From: JAKOWB01 sp038363005
GTDB taxonomy: Bacteria; Pseudomonadota; Alphaproteobacteria; Kiloniellales; JACOMY01
DNA length: 64,000 bases
Assembly (NCBI GenBank): GCA_038363005.1
Contig: JBBQBI010000004.1
Span: 217,443 to 281,442, forward strand
Reading direction: 5' to 3'
The translations under genes were made by a program, and so were the position numbers. Shown here one piece after another: positions 17,400-27,249 of this stretch (positions within the stretch are counted from its first letter, which is position 1; each line of letters starts with the position of its first letter). The notes under the pieces were generated by a model. It had not been told where the DNA came from. It did not search any database and saw only the letters and a program-made list of their open reading frames with translations.

Positions 17400-17636
17400 T
17401 CAATCCTTCGGCGCCGAGGTCTGCAGCGCCAAGGCGTGGAGTTCATTGCCCATCCGGCCCTTCAGGGCCTCGTAGACCATCTGGTGTTGCTGTACCCGGC
17501 TCTTGCCCTTGAAGCTGGCAGAGACGACGTAGGCGGCATAGTGGTCGCCGTCGCCGCGCAGGTCCTCGATGGTGACCTGCGCATCGGGCAGCGCGCCGCG
17601 GATCAAGCTTTCGATCTCGCCTGCGTTCATCGCCAT
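17400..17636 (-). CDS. bolA: BolA/IbaG family protein
   Basis: A 78-residue BolA-family protein, partner of CGFS glutaredoxins in Fe-S handling. The family core is VTIEDLRGDGDHYAAYVVSASFKGKSRVQQHQMVYEALKG (in part), with the conserved His in the HY and QHQMVY segments and the C-terminal ELHALALQT. I use the first ATG (17636), with GGAGG 9 bases upstream; a second Met is two codons later. It lies 26 bp downstream of purL and 18 bp upstream of grxD. Confidence 0.93.
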   Translation of the reverse strand: MAMNAGEIESLIRGALPDAQVTIEDLRGDGDHYAAYVVSASFKGKSRVQQHQMVYEALKGRMGNELHALALQTSAPKD

Positions 17637-17662
17637 GCCGCCAGTCCTCCTTCAACCCAGGC

Positions 17663-19861
<2,199 letters not shown>

Positions 19862-19870
19862 GATGGGGCC

Positions 19871-20323
19871 TTACTTCGGGGCGACGATGGATTGCTCTTC
19901 ATAAATCAGGTAGCGGCCGCCGCGACCGGGGCCCACCAGGATCTGGTAGGGGAATACGTCGCCGGTCTTCTGCGAGGTGCGGCTGGCGAGGATCCGCATG
20001 CGGTCGCCCTCGGGCGTGAAGGTGACGTTGGAATAGACAAACCATTCGCCCACCGCCGCCGCGTTCGGCAGGTAGGAGGTAATGAAGGTCTTCAGCTCCT
20101 CGCCGGTCATCTCGGTCTTGATGCGGTTGTCGCCGCGCACCTCGATGATGATGATGCGCGCCTCGTCGGCATAGAGCTCCGCCATGTCCTTGTCGAAGCG
20201 CTGCTCCAGATAGACCATCTTGTCGAACAGCGCCTGCGCGGCGGCGAAGCGCTCCTCGACGGTCTGCGCGGCGGCGCTGGCCGGCAGCAGGATGGCGAAG
20301 AGCCAGGTCAGGAAACCGCGCAT
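19871..20323 (-). CDS. Exported NTF2/SnoaL-like protein of unknown function
   Basis: A 150-residue protein with a signal peptide (MRGFLTWLFAILLPASAAA) and a compact domain that reads as an NTF2/SnoaL-like cone fold: a long helix ending DMAELYADEARIIIIEV, EMTGEELKTFITSYL, then beta strands finishing GRYLIYEEQSIV. There are no catalytic residues I recognise. It is placed inside the purine operon, overlapping the purQ stop by one base (TGATG) and ending 9 bp before purL, so it must be co-translated with cytoplasmic purine enzymes although it is apparently exported. Function unknown. Confidence 0.75.
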   Translation of the reverse strand: MRGFLTWLFAILLPASAAAQTVEERFAAAQALFDKMVYLEQRFDKDMAELYADEARIIIIEVRGDNRIKTEMTGEELKTFITSYLPNAAAVGEWFVYSNVTFTPEGDRMRILASRTSQKTGDVFPYQILVGPGRGGRYLIYEEQSIVAPK

Positions 20324-21012
20324 CAGACCAGTGCCCCGCAGATCGATTCGAACAGGGCGCGGCCATCGACGCCGCCAAGCAGCGGGTCGGCCAGGCGCTC
20401 GGGATGCGGCATCAGGCCCAGCACCGTCTTGCTGCGGTTGAACACGCCGGCGATGTTGCTCAGCGAGCCATTGGGATTGGCCTCCGGCGTCACGCTGCCG
20501 TCGGGCGCGCAGTAGCGGAAGGCGATCTGCCCCTGGTCCTCCAGTTCGCGCCGGCCGTCCTCGTCGATGCTGTAGCAGCCGTCATGGTGGGCGACCGGGA
20601 TGCGCAGCGTCTGGCCCTCCTCGTAGGCGTTGGTGAAGAGCGACTGGCTGGTCTCGACGCGGATCGTCACGTCCTTGCAGATGTAGGTCAGGGTCTTGTT
20701 CGACAGCAGGGCGCCTGGCAGCAGCTTGGCCTCGGTCAGGATCTGGAAGCCGTTGCAGATGCCCAGCACCGGCACGCCCTTGTCGGCGCGGGCCACGGTC
20801 TCGCGCATCGCCGGCGAGTGCGCTGCCATGGCGCCGCAGCGCAGGTAGTCGCCGTAGGAAAAGCCGCCCGGCAGCACGATCAGGTCGACCTTCGGAATCT
20901 CGGTCTCCTTGTGCCAGACCATATGCGGCTTGCGGCCGGAAACCTGCTCCAGTGTGACCGCCACGTCGCGGTCGCAGTTGGAGCCGGGGAAGACGATCAC
21001 GGCGGCCTGCAT
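20323..21012 (-). CDS. purQ: Phosphoribosylformylglycinamidine synthase subunit PurQ
   Basis: Class I glutamine amidotransferase that supplies ammonia to PurL. Length is 229 aa from the ATG at 21012, where the family N-terminus AAVIVFPGSNCDRD begins; longer upstream reading is not supported. Triad: nucleophile Cys86 in VLGICNGFQ, and His/Glu in LMPHPERL. The oxyanion region VLPGGFSYGDYLRCGAMAA is intact. It begins 14 bp after purS and its stop overlaps the next start by one base. Confidence 0.97.
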   Translation of the reverse strand: MQAAVIVFPGSNCDRDVAVTLEQVSGRKPHMVWHKETEIPKVDLIVLPGGFSYGDYLRCGAMAAHSPAMRETVARADKGVPVLGICNGFQILTEAKLLPGALLSNKTLTYICKDVTIRVETSQSLFTNAYEEGQTLRIPVAHHDGCYSIDEDGRRELEDQGQIAFRYCAPDGSVTPEANPNGSLSNIAGVFNRSKTVLGLMPHPERLADPLLGGVDGRALFESICGALV

Positions 21013-21026
21013 GGCGGCGGTCCTCT

Positions 21027-21269
21027 CTAAGCGACCAGATCGATGGCGTAGCTCTCGATCACGTCGTTGACCAGGAGCTTCTTGCACATGGCCTCGACGC
21101 TGGCGCGCGCCTTGGCCGGATCGCTCTCGTCCAGGGTCAGTTCGATCAGCTTGCCGGCGCGCACGTCGCCGACGCCGTCGAAGCCCAAGGTGCCAAGGGC
21201 GTGCTTGATGGCGACGCCCTGGACATCGAGGACGCCGTTCTTCAGGTGGACGTGTACGCGGGCTTTCAA
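21027..21269 (-). CDS. purS: Phosphoribosylformylglycinamidine synthase subunit PurS
   Basis: Small bridging subunit that joins PurL to PurQ and helps channel ammonia. The product is 80 aa, beginning at TTG 21269: GGGAG lies 6 bases upstream and the family sequence starts directly (KARVHVHLKNGVLDVQG). Other landmarks are GVGDVRAGKLIELTL and the C-terminal LLVNDVIESYAI. It is the first gene of the operon. No purC is visible upstream, unlike some alphaproteobacteria. Confidence 0.93.
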   Translation of the reverse strand: MKARVHVHLKNGVLDVQGVAIKHALGTLGFDGVGDVRAGKLIELTLDESDPAKARASVEAMCKKLLVNDVIESYAIDLVA

Positions 21270-21342
21270 CGGAGACTCCCGTCTAAGGGCGGGCCCCGGC
21301 CGCTGCCCGACTCTGGCGACGGCCGGCCCGAAAAGTGGCCGG

Positions 21343-21371
21343 AGACTAGCGAGCGACGCCCCGGCTTTCAA
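21343..21371 (-). promoter_or_regulatory. Putative promoter of the purS operon
   Basis: On the minus strand TTGAAA (21371-21366), a 17-bp spacer and TAGTCT (21348-21343) precede purS, leaving a leader of roughly 65 nt. It is the best sigma-70-like match in the 158-bp gap upstream of purS. I see no PurR box. Confidence 0.5.
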
Positions 21372-21427
21372 CCGGCGCGCTCGCAGGGCCGCCCCGCCCG
21401 GGGACTGGGCCGGGCCGGGGTGCGGCC

Positions 21428-22822
21428 TTAGGCCACCTCCAGCACCGCCGCCATGCCGGCTTCCTGGTGCTGGATGATGTGGCAATGCAGCATCCAGCGG
21501 CCCGGATTGTCCGCCACCAGGGCGACCTCGGCCTCGCCCCGCGGCGGCAGCAGGATGGTATCCAGCCAGGGCTGGCGCGGCGCCGGCTGGCCGTCCTGGC
21601 TGAGCAGCTGCATGTGCATGCCGTGCAGGTGGATGGGGTGCCACCAGTCGCTCTGGTTGCTCATGGCCAGGCGGTAGGTCCGGCCCAGCGCCAGGCGATA
21701 GAGCGGCGTCCCGTGGTGCATCTGGCCGCCGGCATGGCTCATGGCCTGGCCGTTGATGGTCCAGGGCTGATCCATGGTGTGGTCGCTGCCCGTGGTGCTG
21801 TGCATGGCCATGCTCATGCCGCCGGCGAAGGTCAGCGCCAGGGACTCGGCGGTGCCCAGATCGGGCAGCGGCAGGGGGTTGGGCGTTAGGGCCATCGGGG
21901 CATCCAGCGGCGATTCGCGCAGAACCTGGCCCTGGTCATAGGCCAGGACCACCAGCGGGGCCGGGTGCTTGTTATTGCGGTGGTCGACCACGGCGAAGCG
22001 CTCGCCGGGCTTGCCGACGGCATCCAGGATCAGGTCGGCGCGCATGCCGGGCCCCAGCCACAGCAGGCCGTCGTCTGGTGCGTGCGGCGGGCAGGGCTGG
22101 CCGTCGCGGGCGACGATCACTGGGGTGTGGCCCTCGAAGGCCAGCACGAAGATGCGGGCCTGCGCGGCATTCACCAGCCGCAGCCGCAGCCGCTCGCCGG
22201 CGGTCACTGCGACTTCATCGGCCAGGCGGTCGTTCAGGGTGATCAGCTTGCCGATGCGGCCGTCGTGCATCTGGTCGAAGGGCTCGGTGAAGTCGGCGGT
22301 GACCTGCCCCTCGCCGTCCAGCCGCCAGTCCGACAGCACCCACAGCAGCTCGCGGTCGACCGGCGGCGGTTCCGCCTCCTCGACGATCAGCGCACCGAAC
22401 AGGCCGCGCCCCATCTGCTCGCTGGTGTTGAGGTGCGGGTGGTACCAGAAGGTGCCGGCGTCAGGCGGCACGAAGTCATAGCGGAAGGTCTCGCCCGGCT
22501 GGATCGCCGGCTGGGTCAGATCGGGCACGCCGTCCATGGCATTGGGCAGGCGCAGGCCGTGCCAATGGATCGTCGTCGGCTCGGTCAGGCGGTTGACTGC
22601 CTCGACCAGCAGGCGGCTGCCCTGGCGGATCCGCAGCACCGGGCCGGGTGCCAGGCCGTCGAAGCCCCAGATTGCAGTGGCCGGCCCCTGCGGCTGCAGC
22701 TGCGCCTGGCCCGCCATGATTTCCAGGCGCCGCGGTTCACCCTCCAGCAGGGCAGCGCGGCCGCGGCGCAGCGGCAGGATGGTCAGGGCCGCGGTGGCGG
22801 CAAGGAAGTGGCGGCGGTTCAT
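21428..22822 (-). CDS. Multicopper oxidase, CueO/laccase type
   Basis: A 464-residue periplasmic multicopper oxidase with a Tat-type signal (MNRRHFLAATAALTI). Copper motifs are complete: HWHG at 86-89, TFWYHPHLNTSEQM, HPIHLHGMHMQLL and the C-terminal HCHIIQHQEAGM. A methionine/histidine-rich stretch (GGMSMAMHSTTGSDHTM and QAMSHAGGQMHHG) resembles the substrate-binding insert of CueO, which oxidises Cu(I). A role in copper tolerance is therefore likely but inferred. The frame continues far upstream as GC-rich noise; ATG 22822 is where the signal peptide begins. It is divergent from the EamA gene. Confidence 0.92.
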   Translation of the reverse strand: MNRRHFLAATAALTILPLRRGRAALLEGEPRRLEIMAGQAQLQPQGPATAIWGFDGLAPGPVLRIRQGSRLLVEAVNRLTEPTTIHWHGLRLPNAMDGVPDLTQPAIQPGETFRYDFVPPDAGTFWYHPHLNTSEQMGRGLFGALIVEEAEPPPVDRELLWVLSDWRLDGEGQVTADFTEPFDQMHDGRIGKLITLNDRLADEVAVTAGERLRLRLVNAAQARIFVLAFEGHTPVIVARDGQPCPPHAPDDGLLWLGPGMRADLILDAVGKPGERFAVVDHRNNKHPAPLVVLAYDQGQVLRESPLDAPMALTPNPLPLPDLGTAESLALTFAGGMSMAMHSTTGSDHTMDQPWTINGQAMSHAGGQMHHGTPLYRLALGRTYRLAMSNQSDWWHPIHLHGMHMQLLSQDGQPAPRQPWLDTILLPPRGEAEVALVADNPGRWMLHCHIIQHQEAGMAAVLEVA

Positions 22823-22870
22823 ACGCCTATCATGGGGCCTGCAGCGCGGCGGTAAAGCGGCGCCTTGCCG

Positions 22871-22884
22871 CTCCCACGTGGGAG
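22871..22884. promoter_or_regulatory. Perfect 14-bp palindrome upstream of the multicopper oxidase
   Basis: CTCCCACGTGGGAG lies 48 bp before the multicopper oxidase start, in the shared region with the divergent EamA gene. Length and position suit a repressor or MerR-type operator, but it does not fit the CueR/HmrR consensus well. Confidence 0.4.
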
Positions 22885-23018
22885 TCTGCCTGGGAGACGC
22901 TCCGGCGCAGCATGGCAGTGACACGTAGTTTGGCGCCCGCGCGGTCTGAATCTCGCCGAATGTCCCCCGACAAGCTTTCGCTGGACGGCGCGGCGATCGG
23001 GCCGTTTCACTCCGCGCC

Positions 23019-23891
23019 ATGTCCGATGATCGCAAGGGCTTGCTGCTGGGCCTCCTCGGCGTGGTGATCTTCAGCCTGACGCTGCCGGTCACCCGCCTCG
23101 CCGTGACCTGGCTCGACCCGGTTACGGTCGGGCTGGGTCGTGCCGTGGTCGCCGCGGCGTTGGCCGGGCTGGTGCTGCTGGCAACGCGGCAGCGCCGGCC
23201 GCGCGGGCGCGAATGGCTCAGCCTGGCCGTCGTGGCGCTGGGCGTGGTGCTGGGCTTTCCGCTACTGGCGTCCTGGGCCATGACCCGGGTACCGGCGGCG
23301 CATGGCGCCGTGGTGCTCGGTGTCCTGCCGTTGGCCACCGCGGCCTTCGGCGCGCTGCTGGCGGGCGAACGGCCCTCGCCGCTGTTCTGGGTCATCGGGC
23401 TCTGCGGCTCGGCCCTGGTCGTGGTCTTCGCCTTGCGCGAGGGCGGCGGCGGCCTCTCCTGGCCGGATCTGGCACTGCTGGCCGCCGTGGTCTCGGCGGC
23501 AATCGGCTACGCCGAGGGCGCGCGCCTGTCGCGCAGCCTGGGCGGTTGGCAGGTGATTTCCTGGGCGCTGGTGCTTTCGGCGCCCTTCCTGCTCTGGCCG
23601 GTGATCGAGCACGCAAGCCGGCTGGAGTTCAGCAGCTTGCCTTGGCAGGCCTGGGCAGCCTTCGCCTACGTCGCGATCGGCAGCCAGTGGCTCGGCTTCT
23701 TTGCCTGGTACAGCGGCCTGGCGCTGGGCGGCATCGCCAAGGTCGGGCAGGTGCAGCTGCTGCAGGCCTTCTTTTCCATCGCCTTTGCCGCGCTGATCAA
23801 CGGCGAAGCCATCAGCTGGGACACGCTGGGTTTCGCGCTGGCTGTCGTGGCCTGCGTCGCGCTGGGGCGGCAGCTGAAGGTCCGGCGCTAG
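23019..23891 (+). CDS. EamA/DMT family transporter
   Basis: A 290-residue transporter with ten hydrophobic segments in two EamA repeats, from GLLLGLLGVVIFSLTLPVTRLAV to the last helix LGFALAVVACVALGRQL. The second half carries the family motif GGIAKVGQVQLLQAFFSIAFAALINGE. It is unrelated in detail to the EamA gene at 13 kb. Substrate unknown. No clear ribosome site precedes ATG 23019. It overlaps the stop of the downstream GST gene by 4 bp on the other strand. Confidence 0.87.
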   Translation: MSDDRKGLLLGLLGVVIFSLTLPVTRLAVTWLDPVTVGLGRAVVAAALAGLVLLATRQRRPRGREWLSLAVVALGVVLGFPLLASWAMTRVPAAHGAVVLGVLPLATAAFGALLAGERPSPLFWVIGLCGSALVVVFALREGGGGLSWPDLALLAAVVSAAIGYAEGARLSRSLGGWQVISWALVLSAPFLLWPVIEHASRLEFSSLPWQAWAAFAYVAIGSQWLGFFAWYSGLALGGIAKVGQVQLLQAFFSIAFAALINGEAISWDTLGFALAVVACVALGRQLKVRR

Positions 23892-24526
23892 ACGCCGTTG
23901 GCCTGCAGCGCCGCCTGCAGCTTCGGCCGCGCCTTCACCGCGGCGCAGAGCGCGGCGATGCGCGGGTAGCGGGCATAGAGCGCTTCCTTCGAGGGGCGGT
24001 GCCACTGCGTCAGCATGAAGAGATAGGGGTCGGCGGCGCTGTAGTGCTCGCCCAGCAGCCAGGGACCGCCGCTGGCCAGCACGTCGTCCAGGATGCCGAA
24101 GAGCTCCGTCACCTTGGCCTCGGCCCTGGCCTGTGCCGCCTTCGTCTCGGACGCGCCGTCGAGGAAGTGTTCGTAGCAGTTGATGGTGGCGTAGACCTCG
24201 GCATTCATGAAGGTCAGCCACTGGATGTAGATCGCGTCGTCGCCGCTGCCGACCGGCGGTGCCAGCCGGCCGGGATGCGCGTTGGTCAGGTGCTGCACCA
24301 TGGCCGAGGACTCGATGATCACGCGACCGTCGGGCAGCTGCAGCGCCGGGACGTAGCCCAGCGGGTTGATCGCCCGATAGGTCGGCGCCTTGATGGCCTC
24401 GCGCGTCATCCAGACCATGTCATGGTGCACCTCCAGCTCTTCCAGCACCAGCTGCGGCGCCAGCGAGCCCCAGCGCGGGAAGCCGAAGAGGCGGTAGCGC
24501 CCGCCCTTGGAGGGGCTGTCAGACAT
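23888..24526 (-). CDS. Glutathione S-transferase (tandem copy 2)
   Basis: A 212-residue cytosolic GST. The thioredoxin-like N-terminal domain has YRLFGFPRWGSLAPQLVLEE and the cis-Pro/glutathione motif NPLGYVPALQLPDGRVIIESSAM. The helical C-terminal domain has the N-capping motif region HYSAADPYLFML. It overlaps the preceding GST by 8 bp and is clearly paralogous: both share the LAPQ/VAPQ-LLEEL start, DLPDGxxxxESxAMVxHLT and the HYSAADPYLFML / EISAADLYLFML block. Substrate unknown. Confidence 0.88.
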   Translation of the reverse strand: MSDSPSKGGRYRLFGFPRWGSLAPQLVLEELEVHHDMVWMTREAIKAPTYRAINPLGYVPALQLPDGRVIIESSAMVQHLTNAHPGRLAPPVGSGDDAIYIQWLTFMNAEVYATINCYEHFLDGASETKAAQARAEAKVTELFGILDDVLASGGPWLLGEHYSAADPYLFMLTQWHRPSKEALYARYPRIAALCAAVKARPKLQAALQANGV

Positions 24527-25130
24527 TGGCCGCCATCACCTTGGCGACCGCCGGCCGTTGCGCCAGCGTCTTGGCGAGAGTCGAGAGCCGTGGGTAGCGG
24601 CGATAGAGCTCGTCGGCCGAGGGGTGGTACCAGGTCGAGAGCATGAAAAGGTAGAGGTCGGCCGCCGAGATCTCCTTGCCCAGCAGATAAGGATGCAGGC
24701 CGTCCTCGAGGATGCCGAAGGCCATCTGCAGGTCGCTGCCCGCCTGCGCCTTGATGCGTGCCGCGTCGTCCTGGCCGGCGCTCGAGTAGCGGTCGGCGTA
24801 GTAGAAACGCAGGTAGGTCTCGTAGAGCGTCGCCGACAGGAAGAACATCCACTGCAGGTATTTGGCGTGTGCCGCGGTGCCCGGCTTCGGGGCCAGCGCG
24901 CCGGGATGGCTGTCGGTCAGGTGGACCACCATGGCGGCGGATTCGAACATCGCCTCGCCGTCCGGCAACACCAGCGCCGGGACCTTGCCGGTGGGGTTCA
25001 GGCGCCGGTACTCAGCGCCCTGGGCCACCGTGGGGTCGACCCAGGTCAGCTCGTACGGGACTCCCAGCTCCTCAAGCAGCATCTGTGGCGCCACGGAGCC
25101 AGAACCCGGCCGGCCGAACAGCTTGTACAT
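24519..25130 (-). CDS. Glutathione S-transferase (tandem copy 1)
   Basis: A 203-residue GST paralogous to the overlapping downstream gene. YKLFGRPGSGSVAPQMLLEELGV opens the thioredoxin fold, NPTGKVPALVLPDGEAMFES holds the cis-Pro and the Glu-Ser that contact glutathione, and ISAADLYLFMLSTWY belongs to the helical domain. GGGGAG precedes ATG 25130 at 6-base spacing. The two genes probably form one transcript. The pair appears to be a local duplication followed by divergence. Confidence 0.89.
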   Translation of the reverse strand: MYKLFGRPGSGSVAPQMLLEELGVPYELTWVDPTVAQGAEYRRLNPTGKVPALVLPDGEAMFESAAMVVHLTDSHPGALAPKPGTAAHAKYLQWMFFLSATLYETYLRFYYADRYSSAGQDDAARIKAQAGSDLQMAFGILEDGLHPYLLGKEISAADLYLFMLSTWYHPSADELYRRYPRLSTLAKTLAQRPAVAKVMAANV

Positions 25131-25192
25131 GCACGTCTCCCCGCGCTAGGGCCGCCAACCCGGGCCCGGTGACTCGCAGCGGGGAGCCTAGA

Positions 25193-25915
25193 TCAGCTCC
25201 AGCCGGTCAGGATAGAGGGCCGCACGAGGGTCAGCAGGTGGCCTGCTGCATGGCGATAGGCATCGCCGATCAGCTCGGCCTCGCCGGCCTCCGCCAGGGC
25301 GGACAGCGCGGCCGGTGGCTTGGCCGGGTCGACACCGGACAGCACCGCCGCCGGGACGTGGTAGCTCACCGTCTGGTTGGCGGCGATCAGGCTCTGCGGC
25401 ACCTGGCGTTCGCCACCCGGTCCGGGCAGCGACAGGCTTTCCTGCGGCCGGCCCTTGCCGGCCAGCAGCGTGGCGGCCAGCACCTCGACGGTGACGCGGG
25501 TCAGGTGCAGATCGATCACCAGCGTCTTGCCGACGCGGAATACGCTGCCGATACGCAGTGTCGGGTCGAAGTCCTGCTCGCGCAGGCGATCGCTGAACAG
25601 CCCGCCGATCAGCGGGATGTCCTTGACGATGCCGATCTTGTTCTCGTCGCGCACCACCGTCTTGCCCTTGAAGCTGCCGTACCAGGCGCCGGCATCACTC
25701 ACCACCAGGCCATCGCGCGCGGCGAAGCTGCTGTTGTCGGTCAGCCGCAGCCGCATGTAGTCGACAGTCTCGCCATCCGGCGGCTCGGCCGTCGGGCTGT
25801 TCTCCGGCTTGCCGAAGGTGGTGTCGAAGGCTTGGGCAGCGCTGGACGCGAAGGTAGAGGGAATCGCGGCGGCGGTCGCGGCGAGCGCCAGCAGGGCGCG
25901 GCGAGTCATGGGCAT
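25193..25915 (-). CDS. Exported orphan protein with a secretin-like motif
   Basis: A 240-residue protein of unknown function with a Tat-like signal (TRRALLALAATAAAIPSTFA). The centre reads like a fragment of the type II/III secretin C-terminal domain: GKTVVRDENKIGIVKDIPLIGGLFSDRL (about residues 85-112) contains the DIPLIGxLF signature, followed by GKTLVIDLHLTRVTVEV, comparable to the closing secretin strands. No N0/N1 domains, no pore-length sequence and no secretion genes are nearby. GGAGG lies 9 bases before ATG 25915. It could be a stand-alone exported protein that borrowed or converged on this motif. I considered FlgH and rejected it. Confidence 0.6.
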   Translation of the reverse strand: MPMTRRALLALAATAAAIPSTFASSAAQAFDTTFGKPENSPTAEPPDGETVDYMRLRLTDNSSFAARDGLVVSDAGAWYGSFKGKTVVRDENKIGIVKDIPLIGGLFSDRLREQDFDPTLRIGSVFRVGKTLVIDLHLTRVTVEVLAATLLAGKGRPQESLSLPGPGGERQVPQSLIAANQTVSYHVPAAVLSGVDPAKPPAALSALAEAGEAELIGDAYRHAAGHLLTLVRPSILTGWS

Positions 25916-26005
25916 GGTGCGGGACCTCCAATTGCGTGAGGTGATGCCTACTATACGCCGGAAATGTGGCGGGCGTTGCCGTCATCCGGCTCGCTTGGCT
26001 CGCCA

Positions 26006-26033
26006 CCTTCTCCCGCCAGATAGTGGGAGAAGG
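26006..26033. repeat. Intergenic hairpin CCTTCTCCC / GGGAGAAGG
   Basis: A 9-bp perfect stem around a 10-base loop in the gap between two minus-strand genes. It lies 6 bp after the enolase-superfamily stop. It resembles a short hairpin repeat common in proteobacterial intergenic DNA and may also end that transcript, though there is no U-run. Confidence 0.6.
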
Positions 26034-26038
26034 GCCGG

Positions 26039-27139
26039 TCACCCCACCTCGAGGATCGGCGCCCCCAGGCTGGCGAGGTCCACCGCGATCCCCAGCCCCG
26101 GCCCGGTCGGTGCCCGCAGCAGGCCGCCCTCGGTGCCGGGCAGGCCGCGGCCGTTGCTCACCGTCACCCAGTTGTGGAAATCCACCGTGTGCTGCCGCCG
26201 CTCCGCCGGGGTGGAGATCGAGAGGTGCGCCATGGCGGCGGTATCGAGGTCGCTGCCGCCGGTGTCCTCCACCGTAACCTTCAGCCCCAGCTCCACCGCC
26301 GTGTCGCGCAGCAGGCGGGCAGGGGTCACGCCGCCGACGCGGGCGATCTTGATTGTGATGCCGTCGATGCCATCCATGGCCGCGTTCACCACGTTCTCCA
26401 GCGTCTCGATGTTCTCGTCCAGCACCAGCGGATGCGGGCAATGGCCGCGCAGCGCCACCGACTCGCGATAGGTCGCGCAGGGCTGCTCGAAGACATAGTC
26501 CAGGTCGGCGGTGCGCCCCAGGAAGCGCCGGGCGTCGCTGACCGCATAGCCGCCGTTGGCGTCGCAGAACAGCAACGCGCCCTTGGGCAGCGCGTCGATC
26601 ACGGCGCGCAGCCGCGCTTCGTCCTCCAGCGGGTCGCCGCCGACCTTCACCTGCAGGCGGCGGTAGCCCTCGGCCCAGTACTTCCGGGCGCGTGCCGCCA
26701 TGGCCTCCGGCCCCTCCTGCGACAGCGAGCGATAGAGCGCCGTGCCCTCGCCGTAGCGCCCGCCAAGGAACTCGGCCAGCGGTCGCTTCGCCAGGCGCGC
26801 CGCCAGGTCCCAGCCGGCCATGTCGAAAGCCGCCTTGGCATAGGGATGGCCCTTCAGTGCCTTGTCGAGGCTGCGCTTCAGTGCCAGCGGTTGGTCCGCC
26901 GCCAGGCCGACCAGGGCCGGCGCCAGCTCCAGCGCCGCCGCCCGGGCGCCGCCGGCGAAGGCCGGGTCATAGGTGGTGCCAAGCGGGCTCATCTCGCCCC
27001 AACCTTCGGTGCCGTCGTCCGCCGTCAGTCGCACCACCAGGCTGTCAAAGCCCAGCGAGACTCGGCCACCTGAGACAGCATAGGGGCCGTCACGAAAGGG
27101 CTGCTCCTGGCGATAGCAGGCGACGCGGACGATGGGCAT
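26039..27139 (-). CDS. Enolase-superfamily dehydratase/racemase (mandelate racemase group)
   Basis: A 366-residue member of the mandelate racemase/muconate lactonising enzyme group. The capping domain (1-120) is followed by a TIM barrel with the base region YRRLQVKVGGDP, metal ligands LLFCDANGGYAV (Asp), DYVFEQPC (Glu) and HPLVLDENIETL (Asp), and the second catalytic Lys in ITIKIARVGGVTPARLL. The arrangement resembles cis-3-hydroxy-L-proline dehydratases and N-acyl amino acid racemases; I cannot decide the substrate. The start at 27139 matches the family N-terminus MPIVRVACYR. It is divergent from the YfcG-like gene. Confidence 0.85.
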   Translation of the reverse strand: MPIVRVACYRQEQPFRDGPYAVSGGRVSLGFDSLVVRLTADDGTEGWGEMSPLGTTYDPAFAGGARAAALELAPALVGLAADQPLALKRSLDKALKGHPYAKAAFDMAGWDLAARLAKRPLAEFLGGRYGEGTALYRSLSQEGPEAMAARARKYWAEGYRRLQVKVGGDPLEDEARLRAVIDALPKGALLFCDANGGYAVSDARRFLGRTADLDYVFEQPCATYRESVALRGHCPHPLVLDENIETLENVVNAAMDGIDGITIKIARVGGVTPARLLRDTAVELGLKVTVEDTGGSDLDTAAMAHLSISTPAERRQHTVDFHNWVTVSNGRGLPGTEGGLLRAPTGPGLGIAVDLASLGAPILEVG

Positions 27140-27249
27140 GCGGGGATCCTCGGAGCGGCGGTTGAGACGAAGACCTATGACCGTCCGCCAGGGTTGCCAG
27201 CAAGCACGGCTAATCGCAACTATGTCGCAACCGCGCGAAGGAGACAGCG

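Noticed and set aside
25193..25915. Flagellar L-ring protein FlgH
   Set aside because: No lipobox, no FlgH signature and no flagellar genes nearby; the secretin-like motif fits better.
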